This document shows positions 35,441 to 47,976 of a DNA stretch of 64,000 nt, in pieces (the first letter of the stretch is position 1; each line of letters begins with the position of its first letter). The stretch is taken from contig CM055612.1 in NCBI GenBank assembly GCA_029379385.1, positions 13,640,001 through 13,704,000 of the forward strand. The letters run 5' to 3'. The notes under the pieces are model-generated. The model made no database searches, was not told where the DNA came from, and worked only from the letters and a program-made list of their open reading frames with translations. Both the position numbers and the translations under genes were made by a program. The stretch is from Quillaja saponaria. Lineage: Eukaryota > Streptophyta > Magnoliopsida > Fabales > Quillajaceae.

Positions 35441-36794
35441 AGTCAATGGACTACCACTAAGTGAAACTGCAGTGCCAAGGCAAAAGCCCAGGCCCTTGGT
35501 ATGCTGCCAAGGCAGCATTATCCACAGTCTGAGCCAAGAGTCAAGGCCCACGGGCCAAGTCCATTTAAAGCCCAAAGGCTATACTTCAAATAAGGCTACA
35601 TAACATTCCTATCCAAAGCCTAAAGGCCTATTTGCCGAAATAGGGGTATTTTTGAGAATTCATAAAATAAAAAGGAATTTAAATGAGTTGATTAAATAAT
35701 ATTTTCTAAATTGTTAGTTAAATTTAATTTAAATAGCATGTTGAGCCATATATAATGAACAATCAAATTATTATATGTTTTGCATTATGAATGTATTATA
35801 GGTAGAATATTTAGAATAGGGGTGATTATGGATCACATGTGCATATGCTTTTTTTTTTGGAAAATATGGCCTACATGTCTTGCCTTATCTCTTATTCTCT
35901 ATGTAAATTCTCATCTCATCTAATTCCTCTCGAATGTAACTTAAGGTTTCTTACAAATCATATAATAGTTGCATAGGTTAGGATTTATGATTTAGTCAAA
36001 TTTGAATTTACTCATAATGCGAGCTTATGCAATAGTTGCATAGATTAGGATTTAGGATGTGATGAGACTACATCAAGTCTTAGGATGTAGTTTTCTCAAG
36101 TGTCAAGGAAACCATATGATCCCTAATCATTTCTTTATTTTAGTTTTATGACTTGCTTGTATTTATATTATATTGCATGTGATGTATTATGGATATAAGT
36201 ATGTATGCATGCCATAGTGAGACCTTGGATTTTAACTTACCCACAATTAAAACTCCCTCTAAATTATTAAGTCACATGTTAAGAACATGTTGCCTCCCAT
36301 TATTGTGGCATAATGGAAGTTTTATTAACTTTTATTTGTTTGGCCCCTGTCAAGGTAGTTATACATTTAACTCAATTTTTCCATAGAATATATATGATAT
36401 ATTAGAATGATGATTAAGACTTACTTAGAAACAATAGCTGTTGGCCCCTGTCAAGCCCATCATGTTTTTAAGGCTATGCATAAGTGTTAGCTAAATTGAT
36501 GTAATGACAAGGCAATATCAACTTAAGGACCTAAGAATTTACATGAGATGTAAATGATAGTTATTTAAGATTGTTTTGGTTTGCTAAGCCCCCTTAAAGA
36601 TCAAAAAAAATTAAATAATATCCTAACCCAACTAAGAATATCTTGAGATGATATTACAAATCTAATAAAAAAGGCTATTAGATTTGATAAAATTGTAGGA
36701 GTAACTAAATTAAATAAATACATTTTAATTTGGTATATGCATTATATAAGTACTAACACGTGCTTTCTATCTTTATATTTAGGTTGTTAGAGTA
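35441..36794 (+). other. Probable copia LTR remainder and leader
   Basis: There is no coding sequence. GC-richer words (35470-35560) precede AT-rich sequence. Two copies of a 'tgcataggttaggattta' phrase lie near 35972 and 36040, and two of 'ttggcccctgtcaag' near 36340 and 36440. A pyrimidine-rich stretch ending 'aggtttctta' (about 35880-35953) resembles 51205-51285. Position just before copia gag suggests leader, possibly with the end of the interrupted LTR. No primer site was found. Confidence 0.45.
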
Positions 36795-37880
36795 ATGAAC
36801 AATTTGTCACTTAGACAAATACTAGAATCCAACAAGTTGATAGGCTCTAACTATCTAGACTGGTATCGCAATCTTAAAATTTTTGTGAGACAAGAAAAGA
36901 TTTCCTAGGTCCTAAAGGGAGACATCCCTTATGCTTCGATTGAAAGTGCGTCTAATTATGGTAACTCAATTTGATTATTATGTACTTGCAAGAGTTGTAT
37001 GATAAGCAAGGCAAAGCCGAAAGGTTCAAGATATCCAAGGAATTATTTCGTCGAAAGATGACAAAAGTTCTTATATAAATGTTCAAGTACTGAAGATGAA
37101 TTGTCTCAATTAGGATTTTCCATCGACCATGAAATTTCAATTGATTTGGTCTCATAATCTTTGGCCGAGTTGTTTTCACAGTTTGTTATGAACTACAACA
37201 TGATTAAGTTGGAAACAACTCTACCTAAATTACTTAGCATGTCAAAAACTGTGAAGGGCAATATTAAGAAAGATAAAGCCCAAGTGATGCAGGTAAGTGC
37301 TTCTTCTAAACCTCAGTTAAAGGGGAAGAAGAAAAATCTAAGAGTAAGGCTAAGGCCAGTAGCGGCATTAAGAAGGACAAGGCCAAAATCACATGTTTCC
37401 ATTGTGACAAAGAAGGCCATTGGAAAAGGAATTGCAAAGCTTATTTGAATACCGTGCAGGACAAGTGACTTGGTGAAGCCTCTACTTTAAGTATGTTTGT
37501 GATTGAGGTTAATCTATCATATGCAAACCCTAGCTTCTAGGTATTGGATACCAGTTGTGGTTCTCACATTTGTGATAATGTACAAGAACTAAAGAACAAA
37601 AGGGATATTATACAAGGGTGAAGTGGACATATGAGTGAGAAATGGAGCAAGACTTGTTACGTTAGCTATAGGATCTTACTTTTTGCAATTGCCATCTGGC
37701 ATGATAGTTGAACTAAATAATTGTTATTTTGTTCTTGTTATCTCTAAGAACGTTATTTTTGTTTCTTGTTTAGACAAGAAAGGTTTTACATTTGTAATAA
37801 AGGAAAATAAGTTTTCCTTCTCTTTAAATGGAGTTTATTATAGATGTGATGTTTTGAACAATGGATTACATATTTTATAA
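36795..37880 (+). pseudogene. gag: Copia gag-protease pseudogene
   Basis: The ATG at 36795 begins 'MNNLSLRQILESNKLIGSNY' then 'LDWYRNLKIFV', the start of a common plant copia gag type. After several frame breaks, 37161-37448 reads 'LFSQFVMNYNMIKLETTLPK' and a Lys-rich linker. A zinc knuckle lies at 37394-37435 (CFHCDKEGHWKRNC, intact spacing). Protease follows with 'VLDTSCGSHICD' (Asp codon 37547-37549): D-T-S replaces the usual D-T-G. An open stretch 37635-37880 gives the protease C-terminal half and the start of the linker ('LPSGMIVELNNCYFV', 'NVIFVSCLDKKGF'). No integrase or RT follows. Confidence 0.9.
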
Positions 37881-40133
37881 TTAACTAATATTATTCTCAA
37901 TATAAATACTATGAAACTTAAATTAGATAGTCTAAAATCATCCTACTTATAGAATTGGAGACTAAGATCACTAGATTATACCAAGGTGGATATTTAGAAT
38001 CACTGATTATGAATCATATGTTTTTTCCCGAAAAACAACTAAGAAAGGGGTAGGGTGAATTGGTTGTTTAAAATTTTTTTGCACAAGGATAATATTTAAA
38101 ACTGAGATTTAGGACTTGTTTAAATCAATGGAAGAATAGTGCAAAAATGTGAATACAACTTCAAATGATAAATCACAGACTATAAGCAAAGCTCTAAAAC
38201 ACTAGATTAAATGAACTAAATGAGAAAACACAAAATATAAATGTTTTGGGTAAAATCAAGCTTTAGACCAAGTAAAGTTGGTATCAAATCAAGTTTTGAT
38301 AAGCCATAGCTAGAAAACTAACAGTTTTAACACAAATTACCATTTGATAAAACTGTGTTTAAAACTTACACAAATAAATCAAAATAAAAAGTTGTGCAAG
38401 AATTTAGAGAGATTGAACACAAGTAATTATACTGGTTCGACTTTTGAATATGCTTACATCTAGTCTTTCAAGTTCACTCCTTGGAAAATTTCACTAAGTC
38501 CGTTGTACCCTTACAAATGGTATAATGAGAGCAACTCTCTCAAGGTTTAGAATCTTCACTCGACCCAAGGGACACCTTCCTTAGTTTATATCTTAGATAC
38601 TTTTCCTTATAGAACTTTAGGTTTTCACTCAACTTAGGAGATACCTTCCCCATTCTCTTCACTTGGGTTTGGATTACTCTTTTACAACATAGGCTCAAAG
38701 GTTAATCCTCTCAAGGGAAAAATAATGAAGGTTTTGGCTCTAAGAGTGATACAAGATTTTGTTGGTTAAAAGCACAGATTACTATACTTTTTTCTCTCTG
38801 TTGCATTCAATCTTTGTATGTCCTTTTACTTTGCCTTCATCTTCTTTATATAGGGTTTAGGAATCTGACCGTTGAAGTGTATTCATGTTGAATCTAGGTA
38901 TTCTTCATTGATTAAAGGCTTATGGAGGCCTTGTAATTATGTTAAGATTTTGTGGAGCGTATTCTATCATCCATGAATTTAGGCTTAATCAAAATATGTA
39001 ATCTTCATCATTGATAATCTAGCAATTGTTTCATCCTTTAGATGTTGCCCTTGCATTGACTTGCTTTGTCATCAAGTAAAGTTCCAACTTTCCATAAACA
39101 ACTTCACTCTTAGTTTCTTATATGGTATATGTAGTTTTGTATGTTGCAAAAGCAATTTCATGAACATCTGGTAAAATACAACACAAGAAGAATATACTTT
39201 GTCCAAGTATAGCCATTAGTACACAATTGACATAATCATTAATATAAGTAGTAATTATATTTCTCAGAATATTTTCAATTTAAGTCTTGTTGACTTAATT
39301 TGAAACTCAAATAATTTTTAGGAAAAATAATAAATACTCTTGTCAGTAATTTGAGCACATATGCATTTTAAGAATATATCTAGAAAAGTGAGTTGATTTC
39401 TTCTTAAGATCAACATCAATTAAGGAAAGAAGCATATTCATGCAATTAATAATTCATTCAAGAAAAATATCAATTATGAAAATAATTAGCGTAAAGGCTA
39501 ATTTCCTAAGTCAGAGATATATTCAAGACATACCAAATTTATTACAAAATGATGATATGCATGTGCTAATGTATTTTAGAAAACTTTTCTAATTCAATTT
39601 CGAGTATTAATAGAGATTAAATCAACTGAAAAGAGTTGACTTAAATCATGAAACTTTTTTGAAATTAAATGAAAGATATTTTCATAAAATATCTTAAGAC
39701 AGTAAGAGTGTAAACATCAAAGCTTAAGATATTTATGCAATTAATAATACTATTTATTCATGTAGTTTAAGATTGTTAGTGTTAAGCAGTAGAGCTATGA
39801 ATCCTAATTATACAGACTAAAAGAAAAAAATAAAAGCAGTTCTAAATTATCCTAGTTATATAGACTTAAAAAAAAAAATTGTTCGAGCTTCTTCCTCTGA
39901 TTCAAAGGAGTTGGAAAGGTAGTTCTTCTCCTCCTTTGGCATCTACAAAAAAAAAAAAAAAAAATTGAAAAAAATCAGAACTAAATAAAGAAAATTGTTT
40001 AGTAGATTTAGACAGAAAATAAATAATAAGAGTTGGGGGTTACAGCAGATTCATGCATTCTTTAAGCTTCAAGCTTGGATGGCTGCTCCTCAAGCTTGCT
40101 TTATGTATGGACTCTAAAAGTTTCAAGTGAGTA
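37881..40133. other. Unassigned repeat-like sequence
   Basis: No gene is recognised. A 'ggggtagggtgaattggttg' phrase at about 38046, 'tactggttcgac' at about 38430 and 'ttatatagggttta' near 38850 resemble sequences I associate with LTRs of other plant retroelements. I found neither a second copy in the window nor clean ends. The right half (39100-40030) is plain AT-rich sequence with A runs near 39950. Confidence 0.4.
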
Positions 40134-41442
40134 CTATAGAGTGCCTAGCCCTGATAGGATTTCTGAGATAGCGGGAGCAACAGGAGTGAAAGTTTTACCA
40201 TGGAACTTAGAACCACTAGAAAATGGAGTTAGCTTGACAGAAGCCTTAATACTATTATAGTCTATACCTATTCATCTTAAATTACCATCATCAAAGTGTT
40301 GGGTACTAAAATCAGTATCCTAATCCTCTAATGAAATTTTGAGAAACTCTAGAATCTTTGTTATGATCATTTCGTAGTGTAGGCTTCCTTTAAGTATACT
40401 CAAATAAGTTCTCATATGGTGCATGATTATGAAGATCAAATTTAATTCAACTTCATTAAGCACATGCCATATTATGACCACTTTAGAATTACTAACCAAG
40501 TTGCAAGTGCCAACTCTATGAGTGATAGTGTGAGAGATAAGGTGATGGAGCACTTTGGCATTAGCAGCCCAAAATGCACTATTCTTGGTTACAAAAACAG
40601 TTCCAAAAATATCTTTTAAGGCACTTGTAAAATTGAAAGCTTTTGTTGTGATCCCTGATTTAGCAAAATCAATAAGTTTACTAGAGTGGATATTTTAAGG
40701 ATAGCAGCGAGGCAATAGTAGTTCAAAAGATTGGTGTTTTTTTCATATAAGCAGTGAGGGTAAGTAATGGGGCAGTCTTAGAAATTTCCAAAGAAGCATA
40801 AAAATGCCTAACAAATTATGGGTGTACTGGCATAACCAAAGATATAAAGTTGTGCTAACCTATTGTAATGAAATACTTATCAAAGAAAAAATTTTGGACT
40901 AGCAAGAAATCTTGCATAATAATCATAAAAGAAATTAAAACTTTAGCAGAGAAAGAATCTTGATAATCTTTTTCAGACTTAACAAGAATAACCTAGTTGA
41001 AGTCAATAGAGGTGGCTTCTGAGGTTGCTAGGTTGTCACAGATTCAACAAATTTTTTTCAATGTCTACAGCTACATTTTATAGGCTTAAGCTTTCAAGGT
41101 CATTTTCTTCAAAGCTTTCTTTCAAAAACTTTGCCTTCTCATCCTTTTTGGTTTTCTTATCAAACTCTTCGAGTTTGTCAGATTCAGAGCTGTCAAATAA
41201 AGGCTCTGGTGTTGGGGTTTTAGGTTTCAGAGATTTCTTGGGTTTTTTGCATTTGGAGAAAGTTTGGCCTTTTTAGAGGGCTTTGGAAAAGAAGATGGCC
41301 TTGATTGTTTCTTTTTAGATTTTTGAGATACAGCGACAGGTGGAAAAGAGGTACTTTCGAGATTAAAGAGATCCTCTTTTGAAGGCTTTCCATAGTTGCC
41401 TTTCTGAGCTTTGGTTTTCTTGCCTTGTGTGGAAGAAGCCAT
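40134..41442 (-). pseudogene. Putative plant transposon protein (PF20167-like), broken
   Basis: Read right to left, it starts at an ATG at 41440-41442 with a Lys/Ser/Pro-rich segment ('MASSTQGKKTKAQKGNYGKP'). A frameshift near 41225 leads into an acidic stretch ('PLFDSSESDKLEEF'). A diverged region with 'FVRHFYASLE' (near 40790) follows. The most typical part is 40553-40320: 'FWAANAKVLHHLISHTI', 'RVGTCNLVSNSKVVIIWHVL', 'IIMHHMRTYLSILKGSLHYE' and 'MIITKILEFLKISLED'. That order (RVG, HHM, LHYEMIITKIL) is that of the 'putative plant transposon protein' domain found in plant retroelements. Its biochemical role is unknown. The same protein type occurs on the other strand at 61827. Confidence 0.7.
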
Positions 41443-41649
41443 TGCAAGATCTTGAGTATATCTTGGCTATAGAAGGTTACAGTGAGAGAGCGAGGGGGTT
41501 TGAGTGAAAGGTAAAGTAAAAGAGAGAGAGATGAATTTGAATTTTTGGGTAGACATGGTTTAAATACAAATTCAGGGATAGGTGGAGAAAACGTGGAGAG
41601 GAAAAAAAAAAGGTAATTTTCTTTTAAGAGAATAATAGAAATTAGTGCT
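41443..41649. other. Short AT-rich spacer
   Basis: It contains a GAGAG run (about 41481-41531) upstream of the minus-strand pseudogene start. Otherwise I see nothing. Confidence 0.4.
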
Positions 41650-44600
41650 TGTTATAACCCTTATAGTCTGATATCTTAAAATCGAGTTTTAAGACATAAT
41701 GTGTAAATTTACGTTCTAAAATAAATAGCCTAATTAAATAACAGTATAGTTAAAAATGATATAATTCGATATTTTAGGGTAATCTTAGTATACATTTTTT
41801 TTAAAAATGTTGTGTATTTGTTGTTGTAAAGTAAATAACACTGTGACCAAGTAAATTCAAGTTAGTAAATAATTAATATGTAGGTATAAATATATCAAGA
41901 TTTAACCTCCACCATAAGTTTAAATCTTAGACTGAGATTTCAATCTATTTAGACTTTGTCTTATGTAAAATTTTGCTAGGTGTAAAACATAGAGTAAACA
42001 AAAAATAAAAATAAAAAATAAAAAATGAAATGGAATAAGTATATATATATATGTATAAGTTGAGAATGAATTTATACCACACATCCAAAGTATTACTTTG
42101 ACTTCAATTGTTATATTGATTTTATTTCTTTTCTTTTCCTTTCTAGCACCACCGACCTTGCTCCTCTTTTCCTTTCAATTTTTGTCGTGTTTTGTTCTTA
42201 TAATGTTACTTGTCCCCTGTTTTCAACTTCAAAAAAAGAAAAAAGAAAAAAAAAAACCCATTGGAAGCTTGGCCCTTCAATTTTCACCTTGCCGTATTAT
42301 ACTTTGCTCTTTCCTGCACCTAGCCGTGACAGCTTGTTGTTTTTGGTTGTAACCTCCCTTCCTCTATTTTGTGCTTATTCCTTTGTGTGGCTAAAAGGTA
42401 TGGCTTTCCTTCTGGTTTGTTAATTTTGGCTTAAATTGAGTGAAGTGTGCACGTGATTTGTAGCTGTGTGTGTGTAAATAAGATAGTTTTATGGCAACCT
42501 AGTACCAAACTGCTGTCCCCTGTTTTAGGCAACGTCTTGGTCATCTTTTTCTCCTCCATGGCTGAATTTAAAAGATAATTTTGAGGGTGGTTTAGGCTCT
42601 TAGAAGACAGGGCATCAAAAGGGAAAGTAGGTGCATAATTTCCTTTTTGCCGTGAGCTTAGTTGGTGGTCTTGTAGTACACAGTTCTAGTGCTTCAAAAT
42701 TACTAATGGATAGTGAGTGATTTAGGTGTTGTTGATTCATTAGTTTATGAGAGTTATAATTGTAAACAAAAGTTTAAGAACAATGAATATATAAGATAGT
42801 TATGTCAAATTGTAGAATGAGGAAATTAGAAATTCAAGTATGTTAATATAGGACTTGTATACTTTAAGTTAGATAAATTTTAGATAAGTAATATAATTAG
42901 AATTCAAAGTTAGGATATAAGTAATATGAAAAGGATGAGATGTGTTGAATTCTTGGTGTATGTGTATATACAAATACATACACACTAATGGAAACTAAAT
43001 ATTTTTTTTTCAAAGTATTTGATGTGTCTAAAAGAAATTAAATGTTATCATATATGTAGAAGTTGATTTCTCTAGGTTTGATAAATAAAATAGCTAATTA
43101 AGAAATATGATATTGAACTAATTAACGTAATTTTAAATATTCGGTTAAAGAGTTAAGGAGATTTAACTCTCAAGAAATATATTTGGTGTAATTATGTATG
43201 ATTTAGGAATCATGGAAAGTAACTTGGAAGTGCTTATTGAAGTGAAGTAGGGGCTTTGCAAGTTGGAGAAATCTAACATTTTGAATATCTTTGGGACTGA
43301 ATTAAATTGATAATTTCAAATAAAAAGTGTAAGTTAGGGTCCTAAGATGATACATGCAAAATTTCGTAACTTGATTCGAAGTATACGGATTGTTAGAGCT
43401 ATGGAACTGAGGCTAGGTCCATACAGGAATTTTAGTGAGCTTCAGTCAGTTCGGGAAACTTCATTGGGGACTTATGGTTGGAATTAGCTTAAGACCTCTA
43501 AATAAAAGTTGCTTCTAACATACGAAAGAGTAAATCTGGAGTGGTGCAGGTTTTAATTCCTTGTTATGAATATTTTAAAGGTGGTGGAACTCAGGCTTAT
43601 GATTTCCGGATATTGATTGAACTTGTTTTAGTGTAACTGACTTTCGAGAGTTTTAAAGGTTGAATTAGGAATAAGGATCTTAAGATTAAATGGTCCTCAT
43701 ACCTTGATAAGTTATACTAGAAAGTTTTGTAAATTAATTCCAGAATATGAAGTTTTTATAAGCTTTGGAGTCCGATATTGACAACTAGGAATTTTACGAG
43801 TGCCCTGTTTTTGTATATGTAAAGAATCGAGTGAGTTCAAAGATGATTTTAGAAAAAGTTTCTAAATAAGAAAGGTAGTTAGCATCCTAAAGATAATATT
43901 TAGACTGGGTTTTATTAAATTTGATTAAGTATGTAAGTAAAAATAAATATATATCCAAGGGGGTTGTAAAAATGTCAAAACAGAGTAAATTTTAAATAAT
44001 TTACTGTACTAGTATATATATCCAAATAACACATATGATATCTATATAGAAAGATATATTTGTCTATTAATAAATCTAATAAACGGAATTGGATTTCCTT
44101 TTTCTTAGAAATAGTTATGTTCAGAAAACTAAGGTAAGGTCAGAGCTACAAAATCCTGCATTTTTCAAAAGTTGATGCAACTTCAAAGAATAAACTGTAT
44201 TGATATATAAATCTAAAATTTTCAAATCATATACCATTATAAATCTACATATATCTAGTATTTTATAAATTTTACGAAATTGGATTTGGAATTTTCTAGA
44301 GAAAGATATGACTATTAGAATGAACACTGGTCCAAACCCCAAGTTTAGACAGTTTTAATATTTCTAACTCACTAGTGTTTCCTATCTTTTCTAATAGTTT
44401 CCTTCTACCCTATGTACGTCAAGGCATCTAAAATGTCTTTTCATTATCAACCTTGCCACATAAAGTACAATTCATACTACTTAACATGTAATGGCTTAAT
44501 AAAAAAATTTCACAAACAAACCTATCTATACCAAATGTTGATTTTATGAATTGGAAAATGTAATTGCAGCTTCAGAAAGTGTGGCTAAATTAACAACGCG

Positions 44601-45691
44601 TGTGAATGCAATCTAAGTGACGAATAAGATTGGTTAAAGGTGAGTGGTTAATTGTTGCCTTTGGGGGCTCGATTATTAGGTGTAATTGTATGTGTATTTA
44701 AATAAATGTGCAAGTGAAATATTTTAGTGAATTATTTAAATCGTACTTGTTTGAAATTGTTTGTGGTTGATAAAAGCAAACAAATTAAATTTTTTTTGAG
44801 AAATATTTTATTTCCAGAATTGAAATCCAGGTGCATCTAGGATATGTTGATTTCAAATTCTAAGATATTATGATTCGGATAAATGTTTTTAAAAGTTTGA
44901 GTGCTCAGCCCCGGTGGGATGCGTTATGTATGGAGATTAATTTGTTATGAGGACGCGTAAATATCCGGTGGGGGTGATATTGTTGTGTGAGGTTGAGTTA
45001 CTCATTGGCCCTTTGTTTGCTTTGTATGTTATGATTATTTTGATTAATTTGTGATCTTATGAATCATGTAAGTTGTGAATTTATGACGAATACCAATGTG
45101 TACATGTATTTTGAATTAGAACATGAACATTGGTACATGATGTTATTTTATACAAATACATTTTTGGTACTATTTTCCACTCACTGAGTACATAGGACTC
45201 ACCCTTATTATGTGGTATTGTTTTTAGTAATAGGATCTCTAAGATGGCTATTACCGATAATGGACCTTGCCGAGTGTTTGATGGCAAGGTAACTCTTAGA
45301 AATCTCAATCTTGAAATCAAATGGTGAAAATTTGCAGTCACATTAGAGCTGTGGGATGTTTAGTCTTATAATGTGTAGTAGCTAATTAATTGTTATTGTA
45401 ACAAGAAATAGAGCGGAGCTCCTTGTTGTTTTTGTTGTTGTATAAAAATAGGATTATGTATTTTTATTGTAGGCACATTCCACTTTACGAGAAACCTTTG
45501 CTGAAATTTTCAGTAAATTATTATTTATTTCAGTAAATAAACTTCTACAACTAACTTTTATTTTATAAATCTTTACTTTTGTTTATTAGTTTGGTTAAAA
45601 GCTATAGTTGCTTATTTGTTTAGGGGTCTAGCTTATGGAGGGTTGGTAATCCATTCCTCTAGCCAATCATGCCTCCGTGAGGGGCGTGACA
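41650..45691 (+). mobile_element. Long LTR, copy B (probable solo LTR)
   Basis: It begins TGTTATAACCCTTATAG, ends GGGGCGTGACA, and is 4042 bp long. It is the plus-strand relative of copies A (minus, 6248-9655) and C (minus, 51722-54658). GTGCT at 41645-41649 and ATGCT at 45692-45696 look like a 5-bp target duplication with one G-to-A change. Neither a primer site nor a polypurine tract adjoins, so it fits a solo LTR left by recombination. A hydrophobic 84-codon frame at 42098-42352 is pyrimidine-rich LTR sequence and not a supported gene. Confidence 0.75.
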
Positions 45692-45696
45692 ATGCT

Positions 45697-46210
45697 GGTA
45701 TTTTGGCTGGAAATTGAAGTCCATTTAAATTAGGAAACAAATCATGATTTTGAAGTTTTGAAATTAATTTGGGAATTAAATCCGAAATTTTTGAATTTTA
45801 ATTTTAGATTAATTGGGCCTGTCCCAAGGATTAAGTGATTTCTATTATATATTGGACTTGCACCTATAAAACAATAACAAACACTCATGCCCAGGTATTA
45901 GCAAATGATAAACATGATTTAAATAAATTAATCACAACTGAGTTAGAGTGGGTTTATTATACCGATTTCTTGCCTTAATGCATAAAATCTATCTTCACTT
46001 AATGGCTTAAGTGAAAATATAGGCTAATTGATTATTTGTATCAATAAATTAAAGAGTAATACCTATCTTTCTACATGTGATCTCTCAAGAAATGATTCTG
46101 ATTCTAATGTGCTTGGATCTTGAATGCTGGAATAGATTTTTGAACAAATTCATAGCATTAGTGTTGTCACATTTAATTTTGGATTTTTGGACAAATTCTA
46201 ATGTACTTTG
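45697..46210 (+). other. Unassigned spacer before the second Athila-like element
   Basis: There is no readable protein. The last ~100 bp may be badly decayed gag, since it leads straight into the gag tail at 46211. The 5' LTR and most of gag of the second Athila-like element are absent from this side. Confidence 0.4.
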
Positions 46211-47094
46211 ACTAGTAGACCTTCTGGTGCCCTTCCTAGTGATACTGAAGCAAACCCAAGGAAGGAGGGTAAGGAACAATGTATGGTAATCACTCTAAGA
46301 AATGGGAAAGAGTTAAAGAAGCAGAAAAAAAAAAATTACAAGATGATGAAACCCCTATATCTCTTACTAAAGAAGAATTGCCTACTAAGGTTATAGAGGA
46401 AAAGAAAAAAAAGGTAGTTACTGAACCTAAAAAGGCAAATCCTCCTCTTCCATTTTCCCAAAGGTTTCAGAAGCAGAACCTTAACAAGCAATTATAGAAA
46501 TTTCTAGATGTGTTTAAGAAACTCCACATAAATATTCCCTTTGCTAATGCTCTTAAACAAATGCCTAGCTATGCAAAATTCATGAAAGACATCTTGTTAA
46601 AAAAAAGGAAGCTTGGTGATCATGAAACTATTGCACTTACTAAAGCACTTCTGTACTTCAAAAGAAGCCAAGGTCCAGGTAGTTTTACTGTTCCTTGCAC
46701 CATAGGCACACAATATTTTGGTAAGGAACTTTGTGATTTAGGAACTAGTATAAATTAAATGCCCTTATCAATTTAACAAAATCTAAGAATAGGTGAAGCA
46801 AAACCAACATCAGTAACTCTATAATTAGCTGATAAATTACTTACACACTCTAGAGGAATTGTAGAGGATGTTCTAGTTAACATGGACATATTGATCTTCC
46901 CAGCTGATTTCATAGTTTTAAACATGGAAGAGCATAGGGAGGTACCTATTATATTAGGAAGACCTTTTCTAGCTACTGGTAGGACACTGATTGATGTCTA
47001 AAAAGGTAAACTCACCATGAGGGTAAACGATTAAGATATTAAATTTAGTGTATTTCAATCCATGAAATTCCCTCAAGACCATGAAGAATGTTTG
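46211..47094 (+). pseudogene. Athila-like gag tail-protease, tandem copy 1
   Basis: It opens 'TSRPSGALPSDTEANPRKEG' (gag tail), then shifts frame in an A-run to 'PLPFSQRFQKQN', 'VFKKLHINIPFANALKQMPS' and 'AKFMKDILLKKRKLGDHE'. The protease centre is 'ELCDLGTSIN', with the Asp kept, followed by a stop. The rest of the protease ('RGIVEDVLVNMDILIFP', 'EHREVPIILGRPFLATGRT') is readable with stops. Confidence 0.88.
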
Positions 47095-47976
47095 ACTGGT
47101 AGACCTTATGGTGCCCTTCCTAGTGATACCGAAGCAAACCCAAGGAAGGAGTGTCAAGAACAATATAAAGTAATCACTCTAAAGAGTGGGAAAGAGTTAG
47201 ATGAGCAGAAAAAAAAAAATACAAGATGATGAAACCTCTATATCTCTTACTAAAGAAGAATTGCTTACTTAAGTTATAGAGGAAAAGGAAAAGTAGTTAT
47301 TGAACCTTAAAAGGAAAATTCCCCTCTTCCATTTCTCCAAAGGTTCCAGAAGCAGAACCATGACAAGCAATTCTAGAAATTTCTAGATGTGTTCAAGAAA
47401 CTCTACATAGACATTCCCTTTGCTAAAGCTCTTGAACAAATACCGAGCTATACAAAATTCATGAAAGACATCTTGTCTAAAAAGAGGAAGCTTCTTGATC
47501 ATGAAACTGTTGCACTGACTAGATTGCAGCGCCATACTTCAAAAGAAGCTAAGGTCCAGGTAGTTTTACTATTCCTTGCACCATGGACACATAATATTTT
47601 GGTAATGCACTTTGTGATTTAGGAGCTAGTATAAATTTAATGCCCTTATCAAATTATCAAAAGCTAGGAATAGGTGAAGTAAAATCAACATCAGTAACTC
47701 TACAATTAGCTGATATATCACTTACACACTCTAGAGGAATTGTAGAGGATGTTCTACTTAAGGTGGACATATTGATCTTCCCTGTTGATTTCACATTTTT
47801 AGGCATGGAAGAGCATAGGGAGGTGCCTATTATATTAGGAAAACCTTTTATAGCTACTGGTAGGATACTAATTGATGTCCAAAAAAGTGAACTCACCATG
47901 AGGGTAAACGATCAAGATATTTAATTTAATGTATTTCAATCCATGAAATTCCCTTACGACCATGAAGAATTTATTG
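47095..47976 (+). pseudogene. Athila-like gag tail-protease, tandem copy 2
   Basis: It repeats copy 1 at an 884-bp offset, starting at the 'actggtagaccttatgg' junction fused directly to the protease end of copy 1. 'MFKKLYIDIPFAKALEQIPS' and a protease half open from 47640 to 47924 are clear. A frameshift near 47530 separates the 'TRLQRHTSKEA' segment from the protease centre. Confidence 0.88.

Noticed and set aside
42098..42423. Hydrophobic reading frames that could suggest a small membrane protein
   Set aside because: They lie in a pyrimidine-rich part of long LTR copy B, run in two overlapping frames, and have no counterpart frame in copies A or C.
45692..45710. Primer-binding site after long LTR copy B (TGGTATTTTGGC)
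   Set aside because: It matches the tRNA-iMet site only in its first six bases, and the adjoining ATGCT pairs better with GTGCT on the left as a target duplication of a solo LTR.
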